64,000 bases of DNA from Exiguobacterium acetylicum (GCF_022170825.1 NZ_CP081878.1:1018001-1082000), one strand, 5' to 3'; numbered from the stretch's first letter, positions 36,379 to 44,975 are shown. Notes: generated by a model from the letters alone, not told the origin. Made by a program: numbers and translations.

Positions 36379-37680
36379 ATGCGTATGGTAGATTTGATTG
36401 CAACAAAACGAGACGGTGGCGAACTCGCAACAGCTGATATTCAAGCAATGGTAGAAGGATTCACGAATGGTGAGATTCCAGATTATCAAATGTCAGCAAT
36501 GTCGATGGCGATTTTCTATCAAGGAATGTCAGATCGTGAAATTGCTGATTTAACGATGGCAATGGTCAACTCGGGTGACGTGATCGACCTTTCACGCATC
36601 CACGGGAAAAAAGTTGATAAACACTCAACAGGCGGCGTCGGTGACAAAATCAGTCTGATCGTCGCACCACTCGTTGCGTCAATCGGTATTCCGGTTGCGA
36701 AGATGAGCGGTCGTGGACTCGGTCACACTGGTGGAACAATCGACAAACTCGAAGCGTTCCCTGGTTTTGACGTTGAACTTTCAGAAGAAGCATTCGTCTC
36801 ACAAGTCAACGACATCAAGATGGCGATCATCGGTCAAACAGGTAACTTGACGCCTGCAGACAAAAAACTCTACGCACTTCGTGATGTTACAGCAACGGTT
36901 AACTCGATCCCATTGATCGCAAGTTCAATCATGTCGAAAAAGATCGCAGCGGGAGCAGACAGTATCGTACTTGACGTCAAGACGGGTTCTGGTGCTTTCA
37001 TGAAATCGTTTGAAGATGCAAAAGCACTCGCGACAGAGATGGTCTCAATCGGTAAGAGTGTCAATCGTAAGACAGTTGCTGTCATTACGGACATGGATCA
37101 GCCGCTCGGCTTTGAAATCGGAAACGCAAATGAAGTCAAGGAAGCGATTGAAGTCCTTCAAGGGAAAGATGTCCGTGACTTGAAAGTCATCGCCTTGACG
37201 ATTGCTTCACACATGGCAGTCCTCGGTGAGTTCTACCCGACGTTCGACGAAGCATACGCTGATCTCGAAACACGTCTCGGTAACGGCGCAGCACTTGACG
37301 TTTTCAAGAAGTTCATCGCAGCTCAAGGTGGCGACGCTTCACTCGTTGACGACATGACAAAAGCACTTGAAACAAAATACGAAAAAACATTCGTCGCTTC
37401 AAAAGCGGGTTACGTCTCTGAAATCATCGCTGACGAAGTCGGTGTTGCAGCAATGATCCTCGGTGCTGGACGCGCGACGAAAGCTGATGAGATCGATCAC
37501 GCAGCAAGCGTCACGTTGCACAAAAAAGTTGGCGACCGCGTCGAAGTCGGCGATGTCATCGCAACACTTCGTTCAAACAAAGAAACACTCGATCAGGCGA
37601 TCGAAAAAATGGATCACGCGTACCACATCAGCGAAACGAAACCGGAAGCACGTCCGCTCGTTCACGCTGTCATCCAGTAA
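36379..37680 (+). CDS. pdp: Pyrimidine-nucleoside phosphorylase
   Basis: 433 residues; KHSTGGVGDK, KMSGRGLGHTGGTIDKLE and KTGSGAFM are the thymidine/pyrimidine phosphorylase signatures. Cleaves uridine, thymidine and deoxyuridine to the base and sugar 1-phosphate. It lies 47 bases after punA with a GAGGAGG site. In B. subtilis pdp is elsewhere (with nupC), so its joining to deoB-punA is a lineage-specific arrangement. Confidence 0.95.
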   Translation: MRMVDLIATKRDGGELATADIQAMVEGFTNGEIPDYQMSAMSMAIFYQGMSDREIADLTMAMVNSGDVIDLSRIHGKKVDKHSTGGVGDKISLIVAPLVASIGIPVAKMSGRGLGHTGGTIDKLEAFPGFDVELSEEAFVSQVNDIKMAIIGQTGNLTPADKKLYALRDVTATVNSIPLIASSIMSKKIAAGADSIVLDVKTGSGAFMKSFEDAKALATEMVSIGKSVNRKTVAVITDMDQPLGFEIGNANEVKEAIEVLQGKDVRDLKVIALTIASHMAVLGEFYPTFDEAYADLETRLGNGAALDVFKKFIAAQGGDASLVDDMTKALETKYEKTFVASKAGYVSEIIADEVGVAAMILGAGRATKADEIDHAASVTLHKKVGDRVEVGDVIATLRSNKETLDQAIEKMDHAYHISETKPEARPLVHAVIQ

Positions 37681-37701
37681 TCGATCCGATAAGCAATACC
37701 T

Positions 37702-37726
37702 GAGTAGTGGACCTCGTCCGCTACTC
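37702..37726 (+). repeat. Twin hairpin, copy A, without T tract
   Basis: GAGTAGTGGA, loop CCTCG, TCCGCTACTC. The same 25 bases recur at 38101 with only two loop changes. Here TTGAGA follows instead of T's. Confidence 0.8.
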
Positions 37727-37740
37727 TTGAGACTGAAGAC

Positions 37741-37782
37741 AAAGTGCAATTTTTCTCTAACGAGAAGGATTGCGCTTTTTTG
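37741..37782 (+). terminator. Intrinsic terminator of the deoB-punA-pdp operon
   Basis: AAAGTGCAAT/ATTGCGCTTT (one wobble), inner TCTC/GAGA, then a T run. Confidence 0.8.
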
Positions 37783-37793
37783 TTTGTTTCGAA

Positions 37794-38070
37794 TCGTTTT
37801 CCTGGGACAAGCATCGCGCCGCTTCGCTTCGCTGCAGGGTCGCTCTTGCTTGTTTTTCCCTAGGAAGCGATGTCGAGTGAACAAAACGCTTCTCTTGATC
37901 CTTCTTCCGTGTATAAAAAGAATGACGCGTTACACGCAACTCCTACAGGAAAAAGCGCAATTTTGCGCTGTCAGAGACAAACAAGACCCGTTTTCCTGCT
38001 CGAATGGAGCGGGAAAACTGGCTTGTGTCTCGCCTGAGGAAAGGGCGTGAAAAGACAAGTCATTCTTTTT
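37794..38070. other. Structured non-coding region after pdp
   Basis: The 503-base gap 37681-38183 has no believable gene. An imperfect long hairpin joins 37794-37812 to 37848-37870. A perfect 12-bp helix (AAAAAGAATGAC 37915-37926 with 38059-38070) encloses about 132 bases. That block contains AGCGCAA/TTGCGCT (37954-37969) and a long stem 37974-38031 whose arms share GAGACA...AAG and CCCGTTTTCC-type pairing. No clear promoter was found on either strand. It may encode a small RNA or be a decayed element. Confidence 0.45.
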
Positions 38071-38100
38071 TTTGAGTCAGCCCATTTGTCTACAATCTGT

Positions 38101-38132
38101 GAGTAGTGGATTTCGTCCGCTACTCTTTTTTT
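38101..38132 (+). terminator. Twin hairpin, copy B, with T tract
   Basis: GAGTAGTGGA, loop TTTCG, TCCGCTACTC, followed by seven T; a proper terminator. Near copy of the hairpin at 37702-37726. Confidence 0.8.
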
Positions 38133-38183
38133 ATGATAAAATCGAAAGTGTAAAAATATGGATACATCCAAAGGAGCGATCGT

Positions 38184-38828
38184 ATGAAACGTTGGTTCAT
38201 AGTAATTGCCAGTTTAGTTGGAGTTATCGGAGGCGGCGCATTGATGATAACGTACGCTTTTACACAGGACATGGAGTCAGATGGAACGAAAGAGGCTGAA
38301 GTACAACAAAAAGCAAAGACATACTTAGAGAAGCACCTTCCGGAAGCAAAGGTGACCGGCAGTATTTACGACAATATGGGAAATTTTTCGTTTGAGTATG
38401 CAGCGCGAGCAGTCGATGAAAAAACGAATACGGAGTTTTTCGTCTATCAACAGGAGGAGTCAGGGATGTTCGTCGATACGTACCATGCGGCACTTTGGGA
38501 AGACCAGTTAGAAAGACGCATCATGCCTCCTGCGCTTGAAGACGTTGATGAGAAATTAGACGTACACGTTTTATATGATAACGAAGAGATCCAACAACTG
38601 GGTGATGCACGTTTTGATTCAAACGCCTATTTACGTGAAGAAGTGGCACCGACAATCTTAATGGATGTCCATCGCAAACGACACGAGCAGGACAAAACAC
38701 GAATCGAAGAGTGGGCAAATTCTTTACGCGAACAAGGAATTCTTCGACACATGACGGTTAAAGTCGACTATGTCTCGGAAAAGGGTGAGTTACTAGAGGA
38801 CGGAAATTCATTATTCGTGACGTTATAA
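38184..38828 (+). CDS. Uncharacterised membrane-anchored protein
   Basis: 214 residues with one N-terminal helix (about 4-27, WFIVIASLVGVIGGGALMITYAF), then a mostly acidic extracytoplasmic part. AAAGGAG lies before the ATG. I do not recognise a family. No enzyme motif. The gene sits alone between the structured region and the S66 peptidase gene. Confidence 0.65.
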   Translation: MKRWFIVIASLVGVIGGGALMITYAFTQDMESDGTKEAEVQQKAKTYLEKHLPEAKVTGSIYDNMGNFSFEYAARAVDEKTNTEFFVYQQEESGMFVDTYHAALWEDQLERRIMPPALEDVDEKLDVHVLYDNEEIQQLGDARFDSNAYLREEVAPTILMDVHRKRHEQDKTRIEEWANSLREQGILRHMTVKVDYVSEKGELLEDGNSLFVTL

Positions 38829-38910
38829 AGTGTACTAAAAAAGGAGAGTGTGCGGTTCTCATCTGATTTGTTATACTGGAAATACTTGTAATGAAAAAGG
38901 GGGAGCTTTC

Positions 38911-39915
38911 ATGAAACCACCACGCTTGAAAAAAGGGGATAAGATTGCGATCGTCTCACCCGCGTCTGCAGTTGCGGCATACGTGCCGCGTCGTCTCGCC
39001 CGCGGGATCGCGACACTTGAAAAAATGGGCTTTGAGGTCGTCTTGATGCCGAATGCGACAGCTGTTCATAGTCATACGGCAGGAACGATCGGGGAACGGC
39101 TACAAGATTTACATATGGCGTTTGCTGACCCAACAATCAAGGCGATCATCTCGACGATCGGTGGGTTTAACTCGCATCAGTTGCTCGACGAACTCGATTA
39201 TGAGTTGATTCGGAATAATCCGAAGATTTTCGTAGGATACAGTGACATCACGGCGCTGTTTGCTGGCATCTATCAGAAGACTGGATTGACGACGTTCGTC
39301 GGACCCGCGCTACTAACACAGTTCGGTCAATTCGATGGTCTTGATCCGTATACAGAAGAATCGTTTAATCGTACGTTCATGCAGACGGAACCAATTGGTC
39401 GAATCGAAGCGTCTGAAGAGTGGACGGATGAGGTTTTACGCTGGGATGTCGCGGACGACCGAAGACGAGAACATCAAGTGAACGCAGGATATACGATCGT
39501 TAAGACCGGCGTCGCAGAAGGTCCGATTCTGACGGGGAACACGGGCACACTGTTACTACTTGCCGGAACGCCTTACTTGCCATCGTTTGACGGTGTTGTC
39601 TTGATGCTTGAGGATGACGAAAGTGAGACACCGGAAACGATCGACCGGTATTTCACGCAATTGCGACACATGGGTGCGTATGACAAGATTGCGGCATTCG
39701 TCGTCGGACGATTCCCGCGCAAAGTCGATTTTGATCCCGATTTTCCGCTTAAAGATATCATTCTGCGCGCGACGCGGGGCTATGATTTCCCAATCATTCT
39801 CGATGCGGACTTCGGGCATACGGATCCTGTTGCGACACTCGCGAATGGAGTACGGATTCATGTCGAAGCAACGGATTCAGTGACACTCGATGTGTTAGAA
39901 GCGGCCGTCGAGTAA
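38911..39915 (+). CDS. LD-carboxypeptidase (peptidase S66)
   Basis: About 334 residues from ATG 38911, which has GGGGGAG six bases before it. Nucleophile Ser111 in FVGYSDITALF, acidic LEDDESETPETIDR and His in GHTDPVATL complete the S66 triad. Family members (LdcA, MccF) cut L,D bonds in recycled murein tetrapeptides or confer microcin C resistance. No signal peptide, so cytoplasmic; murein recycling is the usual role. Confidence 0.9.
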   Translation: MKPPRLKKGDKIAIVSPASAVAAYVPRRLARGIATLEKMGFEVVLMPNATAVHSHTAGTIGERLQDLHMAFADPTIKAIISTIGGFNSHQLLDELDYELIRNNPKIFVGYSDITALFAGIYQKTGLTTFVGPALLTQFGQFDGLDPYTEESFNRTFMQTEPIGRIEASEEWTDEVLRWDVADDRRREHQVNAGYTIVKTGVAEGPILTGNTGTLLLLAGTPYLPSFDGVVLMLEDDESETPETIDRYFTQLRHMGAYDKIAAFVVGRFPRKVDFDPDFPLKDIILRATRGYDFPIILDADFGHTDPVATLANGVRIHVEATDSVTLDVLEAAVE

Positions 39916-39942
39916 AAAGGTCTGCACGACGTCCTGAAATTT

Positions 39943-39955
39943 GGTACACTGTACC
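39943..39955. promoter_or_regulatory. GGTACACTGTACC palindrome before ppiB
   Basis: A perfect 13-base palindrome 64 bases before the ppiB start that contains a TACACT resembling a -10 box. May be an operator. No good -35 box was found. Confidence 0.3.
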
Positions 39956-40018
39956 ATGGAATCACGATCTTGAATCGTGACGAATCTCTTGCTGAAAAGC
40001 ACGAAAGGTTGGTCAAAC

Positions 40019-40456
40019 ATGCAAAAAACTGGTCATATCTTATTAGAAGATGGAAATAAAATCGAATTTGAATTGTTCAACAATGAAGCACCGATCACGA
40101 CTGAAAACTTCGAAAGTCTTGCAAACTCGAACTTCTACGATGGATTGAACTTCCACCGTGTCATCCCAGGCTTCGTCTCACAAGGCGGATGCCCGATCGG
40201 AAACGGTACAGGCGGTTCAGGAAAAACGATTCCTTGCGAAACGTCAACATCGTACCCACACAAACACAAAGCGGGTTCACTCTCGATGGCACACGCTGGT
40301 CGTAACACAGGATCAAGCCAGTTCTTCATCGTACATGAGCCACAACCGCATCTCGATGGCGTACACACGGTCTTCGGACAAGTGACTTCAGGTCTCGAAC
40401 ATGCACAAAAAATGAAGCAAGGCGCTGGCATCAAAGAAATCCGCGTCGAAGCGTAA
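40019..40456 (+). CDS. ppiB: Cyclophilin-type peptidyl-prolyl cis-trans isomerase
   Basis: About 145 residues from ATG 40019 (the frame opens earlier, but ppiB proteins begin [18 protein letters not shown]). Catalytic [15 protein letters not shown] with the key Arg, [16 protein letters not shown] and [10 protein letters not shown] are all present. Cytosolic folding helper that isomerises Xaa-Pro bonds. In B. subtilis ppiB borders the sporulation and riboflavin genes that are missing here. Confidence 0.93.
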   Translation: MQKTGHILLEDGNKIEFELFNNEAPITTENFESLANSNFYDGLNFHRVIPGFVSQGGCPIGNGTGGSGKTIPCETSTSYPHKHKAGSLSMAHAGRNTGSSQFFIVHEPQPHLDGVHTVFGQVTSGLEHAQKMKQGAGIKEIRVEA

Positions 40457-40463
40457 GTTCTTG

Positions 40464-40500
40464 CTCCTCTTCGAACGTTCGAAGAGGAGTTTTTCTTTTT
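40464..40500 (+). terminator. Intrinsic terminator of ppiB
   Basis: Perfect 12-pair stem CTCCTCTTCGAA with a two-base loop and a T-rich tail. Confidence 0.9.
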
Positions 40501-40553
40501 TTAGATCCGGGTACAATCAGTAAGGGAAGTTAACTCGAAAAGGAGTGTTTGTC

Positions 40554-41081
40554 ATGCGTTTAGAAGGAAAACGAATCATCCAAGTCGTCAGCAATGACTT
40601 CGAGGATTTAGAATTATGGTATCCTGTCCATCGCTTGCGTGAAGAAGGGGCAATCGTCGACATCGTCGGTGAGAAGGCGGATGAGACATATATTGGGAAG
40701 TACGGTGTCCCGATCAAATCGAATAAGACGTTCGACGAGATCAATCCAGCCGAATACGATGCAATTCTTGTTCCGGGTGGTTGGTCGCCCGATCTATTAC
40801 GTCGCTTTGACTCTGTCCTGAATATGGTCCGGCATTTTGATCAAAACAAACAACCGATTGGTCAAATTTGCCACGCTGGTTGGGTACTGATCTCTGCAGG
40901 CATCTTACAAGGTGTCAACGTCACGAGTACACCAGGGATCAAGGATGATATGACGAATGCAGGTGCAATCTGGCATGACGAAGCAGTCGTCGTCGACGGA
41001 CATATCGTCTCAAGTCGTCGTCCGCCTGATTTACCGGATTACATGCGTGCCTTCATCCAAGTGATGGAAGAACAAGCATGA
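40554..41081 (+). CDS. PfpI/YhbO-type DJ-1 superfamily protein
   Basis: About 175 residues from ATG 40554 (AAGGAG nine bases before). Acidic Glu20 in NDFEDLELWYPV, ILVPGGW, and nucleophile Cys106-His107 in GQICHAGW follow the PfpI/YhbO pattern, in which that Cys-His-Glu set is catalytic. Assigned to general stress protein 18-type deglycase/protease-like enzymes. Second DJ-1-family gene of the window, distinct from the Hsp31-like one. Confidence 0.9.
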   Translation: MRLEGKRIIQVVSNDFEDLELWYPVHRLREEGAIVDIVGEKADETYIGKYGVPIKSNKTFDEINPAEYDAILVPGGWSPDLLRRFDSVLNMVRHFDQNKQPIGQICHAGWVLISAGILQGVNVTSTPGIKDDMTNAGAIWHDEAVVVDGHIVSSRRPPDLPDYMRAFIQVMEEQA

Positions 41082-41086
41082 TTCAG

Positions 41087-41125
41087 ATGCAGGGGGACGT
41101 CGCGTGACGGACTCCTGCATTTTTA
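41087..41125 (+). terminator. Terminator after the PfpI gene
   Basis: ATGCAGG/CCTGCAT with an inner GACG/CGTC-like pairing and five T. Confidence 0.75.
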
Positions 41126-41234
41126 GTGGATTATGAAAAAAATGCAGTAATTCTGTGTGAGAAGGTGTAGAATGAATGAGTCTCAGTCGTTCATGCTCCT
41201 GAGAGTTGTTGAAATTAGGAAGGTGTAGAATCAC

Positions 41235-41582
41235 ATGCTAGTAAAATATAAGAAGTTGAATGAACGGACCGCGATGGGGCTGATCGCCTTTTCGTGCGAA
41301 GTGAAGGATCCGAAGTATTTGCTTGAAACGGTTCAAGCCTATGAACAGGAAGAAGACCAACGCTTGTATTTGTACAAACAAGATGAGGATTTCGTCGGTG
41401 TCATCGGGTTTCAATTAATGGATGGCCATGCTGAATTGAAACATATCGCGTTATCGCCGTCTTTCCGGGGAGAACGTATGTCGTATCTCCTACTCGATGA
41501 AGCAGCCAAATTGCTTCGAACGGATATTACGGGTGCGACCGAAGAGACGCAACGCCTCGTCGACAAATGGAAAACTCAATAA
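41235..41582 (+). CDS. ribT: RibT-like GNAT acetyltransferase
   Basis: 115 residues. Begins MLVKYKKLNERTAMGLIAF, matching RibT of B. subtilis, and shows a GNAT core with LKHIALSPSFRGERMSYLLLDEA as the acetyl-CoA-binding region. RibT is the last gene of the B. subtilis riboflavin operon, but ribDEAH are absent here. Its substrate is unknown. It ends at a terminator shared with the convergent ypuF. Confidence 0.8.
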   Translation: MLVKYKKLNERTAMGLIAFSCEVKDPKYLLETVQAYEQEEDQRLYLYKQDEDFVGVIGFQLMDGHAELKHIALSPSFRGERMSYLLLDEAAKLLRTDITGATEETQRLVDKWKTQ

Positions 41583-41620
41583 AAAGACCGGTCCATGGCT
41601 TAGATGGACCGGTCTCTTCG
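41581..41620. terminator. Bidirectional terminator inside the ypuF coding end
   Basis: Perfect 12-pair stem AGACCGGTCCAT; the minus-strand gene's stop codon (41600-41602) lies at its loop and the last codons form one arm. Confidence 0.85.
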
Positions 41621-42064
41621 GTTTTGTAGCGCTTCTTGTCGTGCCGTGACGACATCCGTACGATCGCGTAAACGGTGTTTATGCGTCACATAGTCGAGAT
41701 CAGGCGCTGTCGCTTCAAGTGCGACGGTTCGGATGACGTCCGGGAAGACAGGTAACGGGATGTGCCGATAGACTTTATCCGTAAAATGGTCGCGATGATC
41801 GAGCAAATATGAGACGTCGATCCCGGACGCAATCAGTGTTGCCCGGTGGCGTTCGATTTTATCAAATGCTTTCGCATATGTCCGCTGTGCCCCAGTCGTA
41901 TTTCCGCGGCGGTGATGATAGCGGGCGACGGCCAGTTGGATCAGACCGACAAGCGCCTCGTCCTGGCGTTGTCCTTCTTGCCAGACTTCCTCTAAGATTT
42001 CATGGCACTCGAAGTAATCGTGCCGAATGTTGAATTCAAATACGAATCGCTCGATTGGATTCAT
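41600..42064 (-). CDS. DUF309 protein (YpuF-like)
   Basis: 154 residues; FNIRHDYFECHEILEEVWQEG is the DUF309 signature, with HDYFECHE-like acidic/histidine residues that probably bind a metal. Helical; function unknown. In B. subtilis ypuF lies between ribT and scpA on the same strand; here it keeps its place but points the other way, so the gene has been inverted. Confidence 0.85.
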   Translation of the reverse strand: MNPIERFVFEFNIRHDYFECHEILEEVWQEGQRQDEALVGLIQLAVARYHHRRGNTTGAQRTYAKAFDKIERHRATLIASGIDVSYLLDHRDHFTDKVYRHIPLPVFPDVIRTVALEATAPDLDYVTHKHRLRDRTDVVTARQEALQNRRDRSI

Positions 42065-42113
42065 GGAATCACCTCTTCCTTTGAATATAACATAGTCGAA
42101 CCCATCCGTTGTA

Positions 42114-42122
42114 TGGTATACT
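42114..42122 (+). promoter_or_regulatory. Extended -10 promoter before scpA
   Basis: TGGTATACT, 35-43 bases before the ATG: a TGn extended -10 without a clear -35. Confidence 0.45.
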
Positions 42123-42156
42123 AAGGCGCAAAAAACGTTGATGGGCAGGGAGAATC

Positions 42157-42912
42157 ATGGAATCATACAGTGTAAAGATGGATGCGTTTGAAGGCCCGCT
42201 GGACTTGCTGTTACACTTGGTTGGTAAATTAGAAATCGATATTTATGATATATCCGTTTCCATGGTGACGGATCAATATGTGTCCTATATCCGTGCGATG
42301 CAGCATCTTGAACTAGATGTTGCTAGTGAATATCTTGTCATGGCAGCGACGCTGTTGCAACTGAAAAGCAAACAACTCTTGCCGATCGAACAGACGGAAT
42401 ACGATGAGATTCCCGATTTCGAGGAAGAACCGACGCGAGAAGGTCTGATTCAACAGTTGATCGAGTATAAAGCATACAAGGAAGCAGCACTCGTCCTGAA
42501 AGAAAAGGAAGAGGCACGCCTTGAGCTGTTCTCGAAACAACCAGAGGATTTGATGCGTTATCTCGACACGGATGCACAAGAGTATAACGGTACGTTATCA
42601 CTGAGTGATTTATTACGTGCTTACGAAAAAATGCGCCAACGGGAAGCCTGGAAGGTACGCCGTTCGAAGACGGTCAAACGGGAAGAACGTTCACTCGAGC
42701 AACAGATGGAGTCCGTTGCCCGGTACGTCGCGACCCGTGAGCGGACGACATTCTTCGGTTTTTTTGCGGAGCAACCGACGGTCGAAGAACTAGTCGTCAG
42801 CTTCCTCGCTGTTCTTGAGCTCGTGAAGCAACGGGTCATTGATTGTGAACAGATGACCGATGATATCCTATTGCGGAGCATGGTGAAGGAGGAGAGTCAG
42901 ATTGGCGTATGA
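42157..42912 (+). CDS. scpA: Segregation and condensation protein A
   Basis: 251 residues: [19 protein letters not shown] is the kleisin N-terminal signature, followed by charged helices and a C-terminal winged helix. It bridges SMC heads and binds ScpB, compacting and segregating chromosomes. Extended -10 promoter upstream; its last 11 bases overlap scpB. Confidence 0.94.
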   Translation: MESYSVKMDAFEGPLDLLLHLVGKLEIDIYDISVSMVTDQYVSYIRAMQHLELDVASEYLVMAATLLQLKSKQLLPIEQTEYDEIPDFEEEPTREGLIQQLIEYKAYKEAALVLKEKEEARLELFSKQPEDLMRYLDTDAQEYNGTLSLSDLLRAYEKMRQREAWKVRRSKTVKREERSLEQQMESVARYVATRERTTFFGFFAEQPTVEELVVSFLAVLELVKQRVIDCEQMTDDILLRSMVKEESQIGV

Positions 42913-43474
42913 ACAAATCATTGAGAGCCTGTTATTCGTCGTCGGAGACGATGGAATCGATCCGCGAGGTCTCAGTCAAGCGCTAGAGATCAGTGAAGCG
43001 GCAGCACGCGAACAGTTGCTGGCTCTTCAAACGACATTCGAAGCAGAGCAGCGTGTGTTGCAAATCGTGGAGTCGGGTGGTGTCTTTAAGATGGTGACAC
43101 GAAAAGAGATGTCGCCATATATTCAGGCATATGCTGGTTCGCTTGCAGAAGATTCCTTGTCTCGAGCAGCGATGGAGACACTCGTCATCATCGCATACAA
43201 GCAACCCGTCACACGTGCTGACATCGAAGTCGTTCGTGGTGTGAAGACGGAGCGTGTCATCCATACGTTAAGTGCAAAAGGTTTGATTGAAGAGGCGGGA
43301 CGCGCCAAAGGCGTCGGTCGCGCAAAATTGTATAAAACGACGGATCATTTCCTGGACCATTTTGGTCTGAACAGTATTGAAGAGTTGCCGCCACTCGAGT
43401 TCGAAGAAACGTTCGAATCGGATGGAGATCTCTTCTTCCGGAATGATCCTTCATTAGAGGAGAGAGTGAATTAA
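42902..43474 (+). CDS. scpB: Segregation and condensation protein B
   Basis: 190 residues from a TTG start with AAGGAGGAG. Two winged-helix domains; the second carries [20 protein letters not shown], the ScpB signature. Partner of ScpA in the SMC condensin. Ends TAATG overlapping rluB, so the three are one operon. In B. subtilis ypuI-dacB-spmA-spmB separate scpB from rluB; here they are absent. Confidence 0.94.
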   Translation: MAYEQIIESLLFVVGDDGIDPRGLSQALEISEAAAREQLLALQTTFEAEQRVLQIVESGGVFKMVTRKEMSPYIQAYAGSLAEDSLSRAAMETLVIIAYKQPVTRADIEVVRGVKTERVIHTLSAKGLIEEAGRAKGVGRAKLYKTTDHFLDHFGLNSIEELPPLEFEETFESDGDLFFRNDPSLEERVN

Positions 43475-44235
43475 TGGAACGGTTACAAAAAATCATCGCA
43501 CAAGCAGGTGTCGCTTCGCGGCGTAAAGCAGAGGAATTGATCACAGCAGGTCGCGTCAAGGTCAATGGAAAAGTCATCACGGAGCTTGGAACGAAAGTCG
43601 GAGCACGTGCCGAAGTCGAAGTAGACGGTGTGAAGCTCGAACGTGAAGAACACGTCTACTACATGCTCTATAAACCAACAGGTGTCGTTTCGACGGTTGA
43701 AGACGACAAAGGACGTAAGACGGTCGTCGATCTCGTACCACCCGGACACCGTGTCTTCCCAGTCGGTCGACTCGACTACAATACGAGCGGTCTTCTTTTA
43801 ATGACGAATGACGGTGAATTCTCGAACCTCTTGCTTCACCCGAAGTATAAGGTACCGAAGCGTTACATCGTCAAAATCAAAGGTGTACCAGAATACTTCC
43901 ACGTCAAAGGTCTTGAAAAAGGCGTCGTCTTACCGGATGGTTTCAAGACAGGTAAAGCACGTGTCGAGATGCGCGATATCGATAAGAAGAAAAATACAGC
44001 GATTCTTGAAATGGTCATCTACGAGGGACATAACCGCCAAGTTCGTCAAATGGTCGAGACACTCGGTTCGGAAGTCTTGAAGTTGAAACGTGAACAGTTC
44101 GGTTTCTTGACACTGGCAGGTCTTACTTCTGGCGAGTGGCGTGAACTTTCAAAAAAAGAAGTCAATCAATTGCGTGAGCTAGCGGATCCAGCCGCTCCAC
44201 CTACGAAAAGACGTAAGAACACAAAAAAACGTTAA
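43474..44235 (+). CDS. rluB: 23S rRNA pseudouridine synthase RluB
   Basis: 253 residues: N-terminal S4 domain (about 1-58), then RsuA/RluB catalytic Asp101 in GRLDYNTSGLLLMTNDG. Makes a pseudouridine in helix 89-93 region of 23S rRNA (position 2605 in E. coli numbering for RluB). Coupled to scpB. The tail is basic (TKRRKNTKKR). Confidence 0.92.
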   Translation: MERLQKIIAQAGVASRRKAEELITAGRVKVNGKVITELGTKVGARAEVEVDGVKLEREEHVYYMLYKPTGVVSTVEDDKGRKTVVDLVPPGHRVFPVGRLDYNTSGLLLMTNDGEFSNLLLHPKYKVPKRYIVKIKGVPEYFHVKGLEKGVVLPDGFKTGKARVEMRDIDKKKNTAILEMVIYEGHNRQVRQMVETLGSEVLKLKREQFGFLTLAGLTSGEWRELSKKEVNQLRELADPAAPPTKRRKNTKKR

Positions 44236-44240
44236 TTTGT

Positions 44241-44281
44241 AAAGCGAGAAGCTCATCCTCCGGGTTGAGTTTTCTTTTTTT
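44241..44281 (+). terminator. Imperfect terminator after rluB
   Basis: CTCATCC/GGTTGAG with one mismatch, then a T run. Confidence 0.5.
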
Positions 44282-44282
44282 G

Positions 44283-44316
44283 TGACAAAACGATTAACGA
44301 ATTTCACATTTTGTCA
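44283..44316. promoter_or_regulatory. TGACAAAA/TTTTGTCA inverted repeat before resA
   Basis: Two perfect eight-base arms 18 bases apart; the right arm overlaps the likely -35 box. Confidence 0.45.
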
Positions 44317-44341
44317 ACGTTAAAGCGATTTCAAGTACAAT
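44311..44341 (+). promoter_or_regulatory. Possible promoter of resABC
   Basis: TTGTCA, 19-base spacer, TACAAT, about 21 bases before resA. The spacer is longer than usual, as seen at activator-dependent promoters; ResD control would fit. Confidence 0.4.
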
Positions 44342-44361
44342 ATGGGTGGAGGCGGTAAAAT

Positions 44362-44952
44362 ATGAAAAAAACGAAACAAAATCCGGAAGAACGCTTAGCA
44401 GCGGCCCAGCAAAAAAAGAAGAAACGCTCCTTCTGGCGTCTAATGATCATGACGATCGTCTTGTTCGCTGGAGCAGTCGTCATCATGCAATTCGTCGATC
44501 AAGCGACACGTGATAAAAACGGTCGTGTCATGGCAGGCGATGATGCCCCTGGTTTCGCACTCGTCGATCTATATGGTGAGAAACAGCACTCGATGGACGA
44601 GTACAAAGGAAAAGGACTTTTACTCAATTTCTGGGGAACATTCTGTGAACCATGTAAGAAAGAGATGCCATTGATCAATGACAACTATCAGATGATGCAA
44701 GACCAAGGCGTCAATTTCGTAGCGGTCAATGTCGGTGAAACACCAGTTCGTGTCTCAAGCTTCATCAAGGATATTGGCGGAACGGACTATCCGATTCTCA
44801 TGGATACGAACAGTTCGGTCGAGAAGGCTTACGGGATCTATAACTTACCTGTGACGTTCATCATCAATAAAAAAGGTGAAGTCGTCGAGAAGTATGAAGG
44901 TGAGATTGATCAAGCGAAGCTCGAAGAGATGGTGAAGAAGGCGAACGAGTAA
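44362..44952 (+). CDS. resA: ResA, membrane-anchored thioredoxin for cytochrome c maturation
   Basis: 196 residues: cytoplasmic tail, signal-anchor helix (about 26-46), then a thioredoxin fold with active-site CEPC (Cys95 and Cys98) and cis-Pro in NLPVTF. It reduces the haem-binding cysteines of apocytochrome c outside the membrane. First of the resABC operon, 24 bases before resB. Confidence 0.95.
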   Translation: MKKTKQNPEERLAAAQQKKKKRSFWRLMIMTIVLFAGAVVIMQFVDQATRDKNGRVMAGDDAPGFALVDLYGEKQHSMDEYKGKGLLLNFWGTFCEPCKKEMPLINDNYQMMQDQGVNFVAVNVGETPVRVSSFIKDIGGTDYPILMDTNSSVEKAYGIYNLPVTFIINKKGEVVEKYEGEIDQAKLEEMVKKANE

Positions 44953-44975
44953 CGCATCGAAGGGGGATTTAAGGG

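Noticed and set aside
44279-44320. Rex-type TTGTGA...TCACA site before resA
   Set aside because: The half-sites are too far apart for Rex (about 18 bases instead of six).
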